The notes: generated from the sequence alone by a model not told the origin. A stretch of 64,000 bases of DNA from Pseudokordiimonas caeni (GCF_026719705.1 NZ_JAPPRR010000002.1:807091-871090), one strand, 5' to 3'. Positions 9,141 through 18,705 are shown, counted from the first letter of the stretch. Program-made: numbers and translations.

Positions 9141-9838
9141 GGTTGCGCCCCCGTCTCGTCCGGGTCGCGCGGCTTGCCACCGGCGTGATAGGTCATATTG
9201 CCCTTGTCGAGCGACAAGACAGGCGCGCCGATTGTCTCCACCAGATGCTGGTCGTGGCTGGCGATCACGATTGTGGTCCCGATCTTGTTCAGTTCCACGA
9301 AAAGATGCATCAGCCGCATGGCCATTTCGGGGTCGACGTTACCGGTGGGTTCGTCCGCCACCAGCAGGTCGGGCTTGTTGATCACGGCGCGGGCGATGGC
9401 CACCCGCTGCTTTTCCCCGCCTGACAGCGTGGCGGGGCGCGCATGCATGCGGTCCTTGAGGCCGACCCACGAGAGAAGCTCTTCCACATGATCGGCGATC
9501 TGCACGCGCTTCGCCCCCTTGATCTGCAGGGGCAGGGCCACATTGTCGAAGGCCGACAGGTGATCGAGCAGGCGGAAATCCTGGAACACGACACCGATGC
9601 GGCGGCGGAGGCGCGGCAGTTCCTCGCGTTCGATACGCGCGAGGTCCTTGTCGAAGAAATGGATGAGCCCGCGCGAAGGGCGGCGCGCCAGATACAGCAG
9701 CTTCAGAAGCGAGGTCTTGCCCGCACCCGAAGGCCCGACGAGAAAATGGAACGAGCCGCGTTCAAGCCGGAAGGTGATGTCCGACAAGACTTCACCGCCC
9801 ATGCCATAACGCATGCCCACATTCTCGAAACTGATCAC
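9137..9838 (-). CDS. ftsE: Cell division ATP-binding protein FtsE
   Basis: A 233-residue ABC ATPase that pairs with FtsX. Walker A GPSGAGKT is at residues 35-42, the signature LSGGEKQR and Walker B LLVADEP follow, and ASHDQHLV is the H-loop. The start is a GTG at 9838 with GGGAG 8 bases upstream; the open frame continues much further but the upstream sequence is not FtsE-like. About 230 bases separate it from the divergent zinc-ribbon gene, room for two promoters. Confidence 0.93.
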   Translation of the reverse strand: MISFENVGMRYGMGGEVLSDITFRLERGSFHFLVGPSGAGKTSLLKLLYLARRPSRGLIHFFDKDLARIEREELPRLRRRIGVVFQDFRLLDHLSAFDNVALPLQIKGAKRVQIADHVEELLSWVGLKDRMHARPATLSGGEKQRVAIARAVINKPDLLVADEPTGNVDPEMAMRLMHLFVELNKIGTTIVIASHDQHLVETIGAPVLSLDKGNMTYHAGGKPRDPDETGAQP

Positions 9839-10070
9839 ACAAGGCTCCCATGAAGGCCCAAGGACGGCGACTTCAGACGCGGAGAATTGCATATGGGGAC
9901 GCTGGCGTAAAGAGAGGTGCCGAGAAGCCCCGGCAGCCGCCCTTTTCGCACGCAGTTTCTGGCAGTTGGAGCATGGACAGTATAGCCGTGAATAGGGTAT
10001 GCCTAAAGGCAAGAGGCAGGTGTGTTCTGCGTTTTGCCTGCCGGTCGATTTGCCAAGGGGTAGTAGCCTT

Positions 10071-11189
10071 ATGATCCTGCAGTGTCCTTCGTGCGACGCC
10101 CGCTTCAAGGTTGGGGCCGGGGCGATCCCGGCGGCGGGACGCAAGGTGCGTTGTGCGCGCTGCATGCACGAATGGCACGCCACGCCGGATGAACTGAAGG
10201 AAGCGCCGAAGCGCCCCGCCGCTCCGCCGCCGCCGACCCGCCAGCCCGAGGCCCCGCGTGCGGCCGAGGCCGCCCCCGCATCGCGCCCGGCCCCCGACGA
10301 AGCCGAAGCCGCGATGGCGGCTGCTTCCTCGCCAATGAATTTCGAGGACGAAGACACAACGGATGCCGAAGTGGTGAACGACCTGCCACCCCCCGGCGCC
10401 CCGGTGAAGGCGAGCGACAAGCCGCTTTTCTCTGCCGATGCCTTCGCGGCCGCCATGAAGGAAGCGGGCGGCGAGGTGGAAGAGCGCCCGAGCCTGACGA
10501 AAGAGGGCTTTGCGTCGCGCCGCCGGGACACACCCGAGATCCGCGACGAATATGTCGAAAGCGACGATGACGACGACGATTTCCTTGCCCGCCGCCGCGC
10601 CGAACAGCGCCGCCAGTCGGAAGTTGACCGTGCCGGCCGCCGCCGCCGGTTCATTCTGTTCCTGTGGGTTCTCCTGATCCTCTTTTGGGGTGGGCTCGCG
10701 GGCGCCATCTTTGGCATGAAGGACATGGTGAAGGAGATCTGGCCCAAGTCCGCCGTGATCTATGACTGGATCGAAGGCCAGAATGACGCGGAATCGTTGA
10801 AGGAAAAGCTCGAAGCCGAAGGCAAGCCGCTGTCGAAGCCGATCACTGAGGCCGTCACCGTGCTCGGGGCCTTCCTCGAATCCAGCAGTGTCGAGGAAGT
10901 GAACGGCGAACAGGTCCTGATGGTGAAGGGCTATGTGGAAAATCAGGGCACGCGCGCGGCAACGGTGCCGCAGGTCGAAATCCGCATCGCCGATGGCAGC
11001 GGGCAGGTGGTGGACCAGTGGGTCGTGAACCCGCCGGGGCAGATTATCGCGCGGGGCGGCAAGGTGCATTTCTCTTCGCCGCGCAGCCCGATCCCGGCTG
11101 GCGCCGCGAGCGCCGAAGTGCGGGTTCTGGAAGGCACCCGGTCTACCGAGGCCGCCGATACCAGCAATCTCTACGAACGCGGCAACTGA
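10071..11189 (+). CDS. MJ0042-type zinc-ribbon and DUF3426 membrane protein
   Basis: A 372-residue protein. The first 40 residues form a zinc ribbon with Cys5, Cys8, Cys28 and Cys31. A long low-complexity stretch rich in Pro, Ala and acidic residues follows, then one transmembrane helix (FILFLWVLLILFWGGLAGAIFG, about 200-221) and a C-terminal DUF3426 domain with beta strands such as VLMVKGYVENQG. The layout suggests a cytoplasmic metal-binding head and periplasmic domain. ATG 10071 begins exactly at the zinc-ribbon; an AAGGGG lies 11-16 bases upstream. Role unknown. Confidence 0.85.
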   Translation: MILQCPSCDARFKVGAGAIPAAGRKVRCARCMHEWHATPDELKEAPKRPAAPPPPTRQPEAPRAAEAAPASRPAPDEAEAAMAAASSPMNFEDEDTTDAEVVNDLPPPGAPVKASDKPLFSADAFAAAMKEAGGEVEERPSLTKEGFASRRRDTPEIRDEYVESDDDDDDFLARRRAEQRRQSEVDRAGRRRRFILFLWVLLILFWGGLAGAIFGMKDMVKEIWPKSAVIYDWIEGQNDAESLKEKLEAEGKPLSKPITEAVTVLGAFLESSSVEEVNGEQVLMVKGYVENQGTRAATVPQVEIRIADGSGQVVDQWVVNPPGQIIARGGKVHFSSPRSPIPAGAASAEVRVLEGTRSTEAADTSNLYERGN

Positions 11190-11210
11190 GGCCACGAAGG
11201 GGAAACGGGG

Positions 11211-11789
11211 ATGGGCAAGAAAACGAAAAGCGGCGCCGAGTTTTTCTTCGACTGGGACCGCGCAGGCGAGGCTCACCACGGCGTGGAGCCCATATTCACC
11301 TCCGACGAGATCATCGAGCGCGTCGAAGAACTGGCCGCCAGCCTGCACCGCTGGTTCGAGGAAGAGCCGGTGGCACAAGTGATCATGAACGGCGCCATGA
11401 TGTTTGCCGCCGACCTCACCCGTGCCATGTCGGCCCGTGGCACCGTGATGGAAATGGATTTCATTCAGGTCGCCAAAAACCGCCGGGCGGGAACGGTGGA
11501 TCTGGTCGCCGCCTCGAACCTGCCGGTTGAAGGCCGCGAAGTGCTGATCATCGACGACATATACGAGACCGGTAACACACTGGCCTTTGCGCATGCGCAT
11601 TTCAAGGCGCTCGGGGCCGCCAATATAACGAGCGTCGTGCTTCTGGATAAAAGCCAGGGCCGCCAGACCGTGTTCAAGCCCGATTTCGTTGGCTTCGAAT
11701 GCCCCGATATCTTCGTGATCGGATACGGGATGGATGTGGCCTATCGCTACCGCGAGCTGCCCTTTATCGGAAAAATGGGCCGGGCATAG
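11211..11789 (+). CDS. hpt: Phosphoribosyltransferase, probably hypoxanthine type
   Basis: A 192-residue type I phosphoribosyltransferase. The PRPP-binding loop is VLIIDDIYETGNTLAFA, and VIMNGAMMFAADLTRAM is the first conserved loop of HPRT enzymes. The late VGYECP-like segment appears as FVGFECPDIFVIGYGMD, matching the HPRT purine-binding region. It would salvage hypoxanthine and guanine from PRPP. The usual KNRRAG segment replaces the more common SYG at the flexible loop. Ribosome site GGGG lies close before the ATG. Confidence 0.83.
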   Translation: MGKKTKSGAEFFFDWDRAGEAHHGVEPIFTSDEIIERVEELAASLHRWFEEEPVAQVIMNGAMMFAADLTRAMSARGTVMEMDFIQVAKNRRAGTVDLVAASNLPVEGREVLIIDDIYETGNTLAFAHAHFKALGAANITSVVLLDKSQGRQTVFKPDFVGFECPDIFVIGYGMDVAYRYRELPFIGKMGRA

Positions 11790-11797
11790 ATATATCC

Positions 11798-11874
11798 CCG
11801 TCATGCCGGGCCTGACCCGGCATCCAGTGGTATCTGCACCCGACATGGACCCCGGATCAAGTCCGGGGCGACGG
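11798..11874. repeat. REP-like intergenic palindromic element
   Basis: Two perfect hairpins lie between convergent genes: ATGCCGGG / CCCGGCAT (11803-11823) and CCCCGGA / TCCGGGG (11850-11868). The whole is framed by CCGTC at 11798 and GACGG at 11870. The text resembles a family of short palindromic repeats common between alphaproteobacterial genes. It may also terminate transcription of the two flanking convergent genes. Confidence 0.7.
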
Positions 11875-11882
11875 AATTTCTG

Positions 11883-13142
11883 TCAAAGCCAGTCCGGCAC
11901 TTTGTCCATGGCGATCAGGTCCTCGACCTCGACGCGTGGGCGCACCACAGCATATTCGCCGCCTTTCACCAGCACTTCGGCGACAAGCGGCCTTGTATTG
12001 TAGGTCGATGACATGACAGCGCCGTATGCACCTGCCGATTTGATGGCGACAAGGTCACCCGCCTTCAGGCGCTTTGTGGCGCGGCCAGTGCCGAACACGT
12101 CCGAAGATTCGCAAACCGGCCCCACGAAATCGGCGGCGAAGCTGTCGCCCGCCTGATCTTCCACCGGCACAATATGATGGAAGGCATCATACATGGCGGG
12201 GCGCATCAGGTCGTTCATCGCGCCGTCGAGGATGTAGAAAGTGCGGTTGTCGCCGATCTTCTCATAGAGCACACGGGTGAGGAGGATGCCGGCATTACCG
12301 GCGATCAGGCGGCCGGGTTCCAGAATGATGCGGCAATCGAGCCCGGCGAGTACCTCGCGGATGAGGGCGCCGTAGGCGGCCGGTGCGGGCGGCGCCGCCT
12401 GTTCCGGATCATAGGGAATACCGAGCCCGCCGCCGAGGTCGATATGATGGATATCGTGACCGGCAGCCCGCAGCGATTTGACAAGCTCCACCACGCGCGC
12501 GAAGGCAGCGCGGAAGGGTTCAAGCTCGGTCAGTTGCGAACCGATATGCACGTCCACACCGGTTGCCTTGATGTTGGCCATCGTCCGCATGCGTTCATAC
12601 AGCATGTCGACCTTCTGCCAGCTGATGCCGAACTTGTTTTCGGCTTTGCCGGTGGAGATTTTGGCGTGGGTTTTGGCGTCCACATCGGGGTTCACGCGCA
12701 CCGAAACGGGGGCGACGACCCCAAGGCTCGCGGCCACGGCGTTCAGGGCTTCAAGCTCGGGTTCGCTTTCGATATTGAACTGCAGGATGTCGGCCTCAAG
12801 GCCGAGGCGCATTTCATCTGCCGTTTTGCCGACGCCGGAAAAGACGATTTTTTCAGGCGCGATCCCGGCGGCCAGCGCTCGTTTCAGTTCGCCGCCCGAT
12901 ACCACATCGGCGCCTGCCCCGGCTTTCGCAAGGGTCGCCAGCACCGCCTGGTTGCTGTTGGCCTTGACGGCGAAGCAGACAAGCGGATCAAGCGGCGCGA
13001 AGGCTTCGTGGAAGACATTGAAGTGACGTTCGAGCGTTGCTGACGAATAGACATAAACGGGCGTGCCGACGGCTTCAGCGATGGTGCGCAGGTCGACGTC
13101 CTCGGCGAACATCACGCCGTTCCGGCTGTTGAAATGATCCAT
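11883..13142 (-). CDS. lysA: Diaminopimelate decarboxylase
   Basis: A 419-residue fold-type III PLP enzyme that makes lysine from meso-diaminopimelate. The PLP lysine is in CFAVKANSN (about residue 50), with HIGSQL, HIDLGGGLGIPY and EPGRLIAGN for phosphate and cofactor binding, and VGPVCESSD near the end with the active-site cysteine. ATG 13142 follows the tiny lipoprotein stop by two bases. The gene is last in the argH-lptM-lysA unit. Confidence 0.95.
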   Translation of the reverse strand: MDHFNSRNGVMFAEDVDLRTIAEAVGTPVYVYSSATLERHFNVFHEAFAPLDPLVCFAVKANSNQAVLATLAKAGAGADVVSGGELKRALAAGIAPEKIVFSGVGKTADEMRLGLEADILQFNIESEPELEALNAVAASLGVVAPVSVRVNPDVDAKTHAKISTGKAENKFGISWQKVDMLYERMRTMANIKATGVDVHIGSQLTELEPFRAAFARVVELVKSLRAAGHDIHHIDLGGGLGIPYDPEQAAPPAPAAYGALIREVLAGLDCRIILEPGRLIAGNAGILLTRVLYEKIGDNRTFYILDGAMNDLMRPAMYDAFHHIVPVEDQAGDSFAADFVGPVCESSDVFGTGRATKRLKAGDLVAIKSAGAYGAVMSSTYNTRPLVAEVLVKGGEYAVVRPRVEVEDLIAMDKVPDWL

Positions 13143-13144
13143 GC

Positions 13145-13258
13145 TCAGCGGCCTTGCATGATCTGCGTGCTGCGGGTCGGCGGCTCGAGGTCGCCTTTCT
13201 TGCCACAGGCGGCAAGCATAAGGGTGGCGGCGAGCACGAGCGTGACGGTGCGGATCAT
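13145..13258 (-). CDS. lptM: Small lipoprotein, LptM/YifL-like
   Basis: A 37-residue lipoprotein, too short for most gene finders. It has a short hydrophobic signal and a lipobox LAAC with Cys18, followed by GKKGDLEPP, the diagnostic motif of the LptM/YifL family. Its ATG overlaps the argH stop by four bases and its stop is two bases from the lysA ATG, so all three are translationally coupled. In E. coli LptM binds the LptD outer-membrane LPS translocon; the same role here is inferred. The location between argH and lysA recurs in this class. Confidence 0.88.
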   Translation of the reverse strand: MIRTVTLVLAATLMLAACGKKGDLEPPTRSTQIMQGR

Positions 13259-14703
13259 TGCAGTTTCTCCCGGAAGGCGGCCACGGCCTCGCGCACGCGG
13301 GTGGGCGAGGTGCCGCCAAAGCTCATGCGGCTCGAAACCGAGGCATCAACAGACAGCACATCGAAGATGCTGGCATCGATGCGCGGCTCTACCTTCCGCA
13401 TATCGGCAAGCGGCAGCTGATCGAGCGTGACGCCCTTGTCTTCGGCCATTTTCACGATGGTGCCGGTGACATGGTGGGCATCGCGGAACGGCAGGTTCAA
13501 AACGCGCACGCACCAGTCGGCGAGGTCTGTCGCGGTCGAGAAACCGCCACCGGCCGCCGTCTTCATGGCGGCGAGGTTGGGCTTCAGGTCATCGATCATG
13601 CCGGTCATGGCGGCGAGCGACAGTTCGAAATCGTCAACCGCCTTGAAGACGCGTTCCTTATCTTCCTGCATGTCTTTCGAATAGGCGAGCGGCAGGCCCT
13701 TCATGACGATCAGGAGCCCGGTGAAGGCGCCCGCCATGCGGCCGACCTTGGCACGCACGAGCTCGGCGGCGTCCGGGTTGCGTTTCTGCGGCATGATTGA
13801 AGAGCCGGTCGAGAAGGCGTCCGACAGCTTCAGGAAGCCGAAGGGGGCGGTGGCCCAGAGGACGATTTCGTCCGCGAGGCGAGACAGGTGCACGCCGGCA
13901 ATCGCGAGGTCGGCGAGCATTTCAAGCGCGAAATCGCGGGCCGAGACCGCATCAAGGCTGTTGGCCATCGGGCGGTCAAACCCCAGCGTTTTGGCAGTCA
14001 TGTGCCGGTCGATGGGGAAGCTGGTGCCGGCAAGGGCGGCCGCCCCCAAGGGGCTTTCATTCATGCGGGCGCGGCAATCGGCCAGCCGGGCGCGGTCCCG
14101 CCCCAGCATCTCGGCATAGGCCATCAGATGGTGGCCAAGCGTGACGGGCTGGGCGGTTTGCAGATGGGTGAAGCCGGGCATCACGGCATCTGCATATTTG
14201 TCGGCCTGGGTGACAAGTGCGGTCAGCAGGGCCTTGAGGCCTGCGTCCATGCGGTCGAGCGCGGCGCGGGTCCAGAGGCGGAAATCGGTCGCGACCTGAT
14301 CGTTGCGGCTGCGGGCGGTGTGGAGGCGCGCACCGGCGTCGCCGATCAGCTGTCTGAGGCGGCTTTCCACATGCATATGGATATCTTCAAGCGCGTCATC
14401 CCAGACCATCTGGCCTGCTTCGATCTCGGCCTGAACCTGATCCAGCCCCTTATGGATCGCATCGCGGTCGGCTTCGGTAAGGATGCCGCTTGCCGCAAGC
14501 ATGCTGGCATGCGCCTTCGATCCCGCGATATCTTCCCGATACAGGCGCTTGTCGACGCCGATCGAAGAATTGATTTCCTGCATGATGGCGGACGGGCCGG
14601 CCCCGAAACGGCCACCCCACATCGACTGCGCATCGCCCTCACCTTTTTGCGAGTGGTCTTGCGGGGTGGGCGCGGGCGCTTTATGGGTTTGATCTTGGCT
14701 CAT
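13255..14703 (-). CDS. argH: Argininosuccinate lyase
   Basis: A 482-residue fumarase/aspartase superfamily enzyme that splits argininosuccinate to arginine and fumarate. The signature [12 protein letters not shown] carries the catalytic serine loop; MWGGRF and [12 protein letters not shown] are also present. The start at 14703 gives a 27-residue, Gln- and Pro-rich extension before MWGGRF, longer than usual; ATG 14622 at MWGGRF is an alternative. It heads the argH-lptM-lysA unit and is divergent from the thioredoxin gene 28 bases away. Confidence 0.94.
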   Translation of the reverse strand: MSQDQTHKAPAPTPQDHSQKGEGDAQSMWGGRFGAGPSAIMQEINSSIGVDKRLYREDIAGSKAHASMLAASGILTEADRDAIHKGLDQVQAEIEAGQMVWDDALEDIHMHVESRLRQLIGDAGARLHTARSRNDQVATDFRLWTRAALDRMDAGLKALLTALVTQADKYADAVMPGFTHLQTAQPVTLGHHLMAYAEMLGRDRARLADCRARMNESPLGAAALAGTSFPIDRHMTAKTLGFDRPMANSLDAVSARDFALEMLADLAIAGVHLSRLADEIVLWATAPFGFLKLSDAFSTGSSIMPQKRNPDAAELVRAKVGRMAGAFTGLLIVMKGLPLAYSKDMQEDKERVFKAVDDFELSLAAMTGMIDDLKPNLAAMKTAAGGGFSTATDLADWCVRVLNLPFRDAHHVTGTIVKMAEDKGVTLDQLPLADMRKVEPRIDASIFDVLSVDASVSSRMSFGGTSPTRVREAVAAFREKLQ

Positions 14704-14731
14704 GACTTCAGGTCCGATAGAGGAGTAGACG

Positions 14732-15322
14732 ATGGGATCGAATGGCAAAATGGTGCGCGGCATCCTTCTGGTGGGCGTGCTGGCGCTGCTTGGCTGGGCA
14801 TCCTATCGGCTGTTCATGCCCGCGACAATCTCTGATCCGCTTGCATCCTATATGACGGGCGAGATGTCCCGCCTGACCCTGCAGGCGACCCCTCGTAAGG
14901 TCAGCGAGCATATCGTGATGCGCGAGGACGGCAGCCCGATCAAGCTTTCGGACATGACGGGCAAGGTGATGCTGATCAACCTGTGGGCCAGCTGGTGTGC
15001 GCCCTGCCGTGCCGAAATGCACGAACTTGCCTCGCTGCAAGCCCAGATCGGCGACGACATGTTTGAAGTGGTGGCGGTGAATGTGGACCGCGGCGGCATC
15101 CCGGCGGCCAAGGACGCGCTTGCCGAATGGGGTGTCGAAGGCCTCGCCTTCTATGCGGATCCCACGATGAAATCGGCGATTGAGCTCGCCAACGGCGCGC
15201 TGCCGACAAGCTTCATCATCGACCGCGAGGGCAATGTGCGCGCCTATTTCCTCGGCCCGCTCAAATGGGATGCGCCTGAGGCTGTGAAACTGTTTGAAGC
15301 CCTGAAGGCCGGAACGGTCTAA
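14732..15322 (+). CDS. TlpA-like thiol:disulfide oxidoreductase
   Basis: A 196-residue membrane-anchored thioredoxin-fold protein. An N-terminal helix (residues 9-28) anchors it, and the redox motif WCAPC places cysteines at 89 and 92. [12 protein letters not shown] supplies the cis-proline. It likely reduces periplasmic disulfides, for instance in cytochrome maturation. GAGGAG sits 7-12 bases before ATG 14732. The stop codon overlaps the convergent GST stop. Confidence 0.9.
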   Translation: MGSNGKMVRGILLVGVLALLGWASYRLFMPATISDPLASYMTGEMSRLTLQATPRKVSEHIVMREDGSPIKLSDMTGKVMLINLWASWCAPCRAEMHELASLQAQIGDDMFEVVAVNVDRGGIPAAKDALAEWGVEGLAFYADPTMKSAIELANGALPTSFIIDREGNVRAYFLGPLKWDAPEAVKLFEALKAGTV

Positions 15323-16005
15323 GCGGGATCACCCAGCATCGTGGTGGCGGGGTCGATTTCGTCCGCTGCAACCACGAGCGTTTCATCCTTCGCAGCGTCA
15401 TACCATTCGCTGACACCGGCGTTTGATCGCACGGCCATGGCATAGGCCGTGGCGGCGGGGCTGAGGCTGACGCCATAGGCAAGAAAGCGTCCGACAATCG
15501 GCGCATACATCATGTCGGCCGCCGAGAAACCGCCAAAGAGATAGGGCCCGCCATCGCCGAAGCGCTCGATGGCCTCTGACCACAGCGCATCGATCCGCTT
15601 CACATCGGCCGCTACTGCGGGCGACAGGGCGAGGCCACGGTATTTCGCCTTGGTGTTGAAAGGCGCAGCGCGGCGCAGCGCCATGAAGCCCGAGTGCATC
15701 TCCGCCGTCATTGAGCGCGCAAAGCCGAAGGCGGCGTCATTATCCGGCCACCAGAATTTCTGGGGCGCCAGCCGCGCGCAATAATCGATGATGGCGAGCG
15801 AATCCCACACCTTGGTGGTGCCGTTATGGATAAGGGCCGGCACGAAGCCAGAGGGGCTGTAATCCCTGATCCTCTCGTAAAATTCCGGCGTATCCAGCGG
15901 CAGCATGATCTCGCGGAAGGCAAGCCCGGTGTGACGCACCGCGAGCCAGCCGCGGAGCGACCAGCTGGAATAGGTCTTGTTGCCGATAACGATCGTCAGC
16001 GCCAT
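15319..16005 (-). CDS. Glutathione S-transferase family protein
   Basis: A 228-residue GST. The N-terminal thioredoxin-like domain contains YSSWSLRGW, with Ser/Tyr candidates for glutathione activation, and SPSGFVPAL with the cis-proline. The helical C-domain contains FGGFSAADMMYAPI. ATG 16005 (MALTIVIGN) is chosen because GGGAGG precedes it by 8 bases; that site is buried in a perfect hairpin (see 16010-16030). Substrate unknown. Confidence 0.88.
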   Translation of the reverse strand: MALTIVIGNKTYSSWSLRGWLAVRHTGLAFREIMLPLDTPEFYERIRDYSPSGFVPALIHNGTTKVWDSLAIIDYCARLAPQKFWWPDNDAAFGFARSMTAEMHSGFMALRRAAPFNTKAKYRGLALSPAVAADVKRIDALWSEAIERFGDGGPYLFGGFSAADMMYAPIVGRFLAYGVSLSPAATAYAMAVRSNAGVSEWYDAAKDETLVVAADEIDPATTMLGDPA

Positions 16006-16009
16006 GGAA

Positions 16010-16030
16010 GCCTCCCTCATACAGGGAGGC
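16010..16030 (-). promoter_or_regulatory. Hairpin covering the GST ribosome binding site
   Basis: GCCTCCCT at 16010-16017 and AGGGAGGC at 16023-16030 form a perfect 8-bp stem with a 5-base loop. In the minus-strand message the 3-prime arm is the GGGAGG Shine-Dalgarno sequence of the GST gene, so folding would block translation. Could be a thermosensor-like or structural control, or coincidence. Confidence 0.5.
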
Positions 16031-16072
16031 AACCCTAACGCATTTGATTAAAAAGGGAAGGAGGCGATTGGA

Positions 16073-16948
16073 TTACCGCGTGGGCGTCGGTTCGCCTTCG
16101 CCGCGATAATCATAGAAGCCACGGCCCGATTTGCGACCCAGCCAGCCGGCTTCCACATATTTCACCAGAAGCGGGCAGGGGCGGTATTTGCTGTCGGCGA
16201 GGCCTTCATACAGGACCTGCATGATCGACAGGCAGGTATCGAGGCCGATGAAGTCAGCAAGCTGCAAGGGGCCCATCGGGTGGTTGGCGCCAAGCTTCAT
16301 GGCGGTGTCGATGGCTTCCACATTCCCTACGCCTTCATACAGCGTGTAGATGGCCTCGTTGATCATCGGCAGCAGGATGCGGTTCACGATGAAGGCCGGG
16401 AAGTCTTCGGAAACGGCGGTCGTCTTGTTCAGGCGGTCGCAGAATTTCTTGAAGCGTTCGAAGGTTTCGTCGGTTGTCGCGATGCCGCGGATCAGTTCCA
16501 CAAGCTGCATCAGCGGCACGGGGTTCATGAAGTGAACGCCCATGAAATGCTCCGGCCGGTCGGTGGTGGCGGCGAGGCGGGTGATCGAGATCGAGGACGT
16601 GTTCGAAGCGATCAGCGCATCCTTCTTCAGGGTCTTGCAAAGCTCCTTGAAGATGGTGGTCTTGACGTTTTCGTTCTCGGTGGCGGCTTCGATCACAAGA
16701 TCGCAGTCCGACAGAGCCGGGATATTGTCGGCAAGCGCGATGCGGCCGAGTGCTGCTTTCATGTCTTCGGCGCTGAGCTTGCCCCGAGCGACCTGACGGC
16801 CGAGATTTTGGTCGATGGTCTCGAGGCCCGCCTTGGCGCGGTCCATCGTGACGTCGGAGAGGACGACTTCGAGCCCCGCCACTGCTGCTACATGTGCGAT
16901 GCCGCTGCCCATCTGGCCGGCGCCGATAATCCCTACCTTGTCAACCAT
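16073..16948 (-). CDS. hbd: 3-hydroxybutyryl-CoA dehydrogenase
   Basis: A 291-residue NAD-dependent 3-hydroxyacyl-CoA dehydrogenase of the short (single-domain, not FadB-fused) type. The Rossmann loop is GAGQMGSG (9-16), the catalytic His-Glu pair is in HFMNPVPLMQLVE, and ASNTSS is the substrate loop. It interconverts acetoacetyl-CoA and 3-hydroxybutyryl-CoA. The etfA-etfB genes lie just upstream in the same direction, a usual neighbourhood in this class and consistent with fatty acid oxidation. Confidence 0.94.
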   Translation of the reverse strand: MVDKVGIIGAGQMGSGIAHVAAVAGLEVVLSDVTMDRAKAGLETIDQNLGRQVARGKLSAEDMKAALGRIALADNIPALSDCDLVIEAATENENVKTTIFKELCKTLKKDALIASNTSSISITRLAATTDRPEHFMGVHFMNPVPLMQLVELIRGIATTDETFERFKKFCDRLNKTTAVSEDFPAFIVNRILLPMINEAIYTLYEGVGNVEAIDTAMKLGANHPMGPLQLADFIGLDTCLSIMQVLYEGLADSKYRPCPLLVKYVEAGWLGRKSGRGFYDYRGEGEPTPTR

Positions 16949-16996
16949 GCTTAATCTCTGTTCCGGACCCTGATGTGTTTTTATATCATATGAAAC

Positions 16997-17022
16997 GGGG
17001 CCGCCCTACCGAGGGCAGCCCC
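16997..17022. promoter_or_regulatory. Stable hairpin between etfA and hbd
   Basis: GGGGC-GCCCT (16997-17007) pairs with AGGGC-GCCCC (17012-17022) with one internal mismatch and a four-base loop. In the minus direction no long T-run follows, so it looks more like a processing or partial terminator hairpin than a full terminator; on the plus strand TCTTTTT follows, but no plus gene ends here. Confidence 0.5.
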
Positions 17023-17032
17023 GCAATCTTTT

Positions 17033-17959
17033 TCAGAGAGCCTTTTCGAGTGCCGGAAGGGCCTCGAAAAGGTCGGCGACGAGGCCGAAATCGGCAACCT
17101 GGAAAATCGGTGCCTCTTCGTCCTTGTTGATCGCCACGATGATCTTGCTGTCCTTCATGCCGGCAAGGTGCTGGATCGCACCCGAAATGCCGACAGCGAC
17201 ATAAAGCTCCGGCGCCACGATCTTGCCGGTCTGACCGACCTGGTAATCGTTCGGCACGAAGCCGGCGTCCACAGCAGCGCGGCTGGCGCCGACTGCGGCA
17301 CCGAGCTTGTCGGCAACAGCGTCGATGAGCTTGAAGTTATCGCCCGAACCCATGCCGCGGCCGCCCGATACGATGATCTTGGCAGACGTCAGTTCCGGAC
17401 GGTCGGACTTAGAAAGCTCGGCGCCCACAAAGGAGGACTTGCCGGTTTTCGCGGCAGCAGCGACCTTTTCAACCGAAGCCGAACCGCCAGTGGCGGCAGC
17501 TTTGGCGAAGGCGGTGCCGCGCACGGTAATCACCTTTTTGGCGTCCGAGGACTTCACGGTCGCGATGGCGTTGCCGGCATAGATCGGACGCTTGAAGGTA
17601 TCGGTGTCGATCACTTCGAGAATGTCCGAAATCTGGGCCACGTCGAGGGCAGCTGCTACACGCGGCGCAAAGTTTTTGCCGGTGGTGGTGGCCGGTGCGA
17701 TGATCGCGTCGTAGGAGCCTGCAAGCGAGATGGCGAGGTTCGCCAGTTCCTCGGCGAGCGGATGGGCATAGGCCGCATCGTCCGCAAGCAGAACTTTCGA
17801 AACGCCTCCGATCTTGGCGGCTGCGTCAGCGACAGCAGCGCAGCCGGAGCCAGCGACAAGCGCATGGACTTCACCGAAAGCCTTGGCGGCGGTGACGACG
17901 GCGAGGGTCGCGTCCTTCAGGGCCGCATTGTCATGTTCGACGATGATGAGGGCGGTCAT
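17033..17959 (-). CDS. etfA: Electron transfer flavoprotein subunit alpha
   Basis: A 308-residue FAD-binding ETF alpha chain that passes electrons from acyl-CoA dehydrogenases to ETF-ubiquinone oxidoreductase. The C-terminal FAD domain is clear: [32 protein letters not shown] and [11 protein letters not shown]. It overlaps the etfB stop by four bases. Start and order (etfB then etfA) are typical of alphaproteobacteria. Confidence 0.96.
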   Translation of the reverse strand: MTALIIVEHDNAALKDATLAVVTAAKAFGEVHALVAGSGCAAVADAAAKIGGVSKVLLADDAAYAHPLAEELANLAISLAGSYDAIIAPATTTGKNFAPRVAAALDVAQISDILEVIDTDTFKRPIYAGNAIATVKSSDAKKVITVRGTAFAKAAATGGSASVEKVAAAAKTGKSSFVGAELSKSDRPELTSAKIIVSGGRGMGSGDNFKLIDAVADKLGAAVGASRAAVDAGFVPNDYQVGQTGKIVAPELYVAVGISGAIQHLAGMKDSKIIVAINKDEEAPIFQVADFGLVADLFEALPALEKAL

Positions 17960-18705
17960 GCGATCACTCCCTTTTCCTTGAGCTTGGCGACGAGTTCTTC
18001 AACGCTTGCGACCTTGATGCCGGCCGAGCGCTTGGCGGGTTCTTCGACCTTCAGGGTCGTGAGGCGCGGGGTCATGTCCACGCCGAAGTCCGCCGGGGTC
18101 TTCTCGTCGATAGGCTTCTTTTTCGCCTTCATGATATTCGGGAGCGACGCATAGCGCGGCTCGTTAAGGCGGAGGTCGGTCGTCACGATGGCCGGAAGCG
18201 TGAGCTTCACGGTCTCGAGGCCGCCATCCACTTCGCGGGTGACATCGACATCGTTGCCGTTCACCACGACTTTCGAGGCAAAGGTACCCTGCGGCCAGCC
18301 CAGAAGCTGGGCGAGCATCTGGCCCGTCTGGTTGCAATCGTCGTCGATTGCCTGCTTGCCAAGGATCACAAGACCCGGACCTTCGGCTTCAACGATGGAT
18401 TTCAGGATTTTCGCAACGGCCAGCGGCTCGGTCTCGCCGTCATGTTCGACGAGGATGCCACGGTCCCCGCCCATGGCGAGCGCGGTGCGAATCGTTTCCG
18501 TGGCGCCCTTGGGCCCAACCGAAACGACGATGATTTCTTCAGCCTTGCCGGCTTCCTTGAGGCGGATCGCCTCTTCAACGGCAATCTCGTCGAAAGGGTT
18601 CATCGACATCTTGACGTTGGCGAGCTCGACGCCCGACTGATCGGATTTCACACGGACCTTGACGTTGTAATCAACGACCCGCTTCACGGGGACCAGGATC
18701 TTCAT
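17956..18705 (-). CDS. etfB: Electron transfer flavoprotein subunit beta
   Basis: A 249-residue ETF beta chain that binds [17 protein letters not shown] at the N-terminus, [20 protein letters not shown] (the AMP and recognition segment) and the C-terminal Lys-rich tail identify it. GGGAGAGG precedes the ATG. The 168 bases upstream are the probable promoter region for etfBA and possibly hbd. Confidence 0.96.
   Translation of the reverse strand: MKILVPVKRVVDYNVKVRVKSDQSGVELANVKMSMNPFDEIAVEEAIRLKEAGKAEEIIVVSVGPKGATETIRTALAMGGDRGILVEHDGETEPLAVAKILKSIVEAEGPGLVILGKQAIDDDCNQTGQMLAQLLGWPQGTFASKVVVNGNDVDVTREVDGGLETVKLTLPAIVTTDLRLNEPRYASLPNIMKAKKKPIDEKTPADFGVDMTPRLTTLKVEEPAKRSAGIKVASVEELVAKLKEKGVIA

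Noticed and set aside
9839-10747. Long N-terminal extension of ftsE and overlapping long minus frames over the zinc-ribbon gene
   Set aside because: They run antisense through a clear zinc-ribbon/DUF3426 gene; FtsE family N-terminus and ribosome site set the start at 9838.
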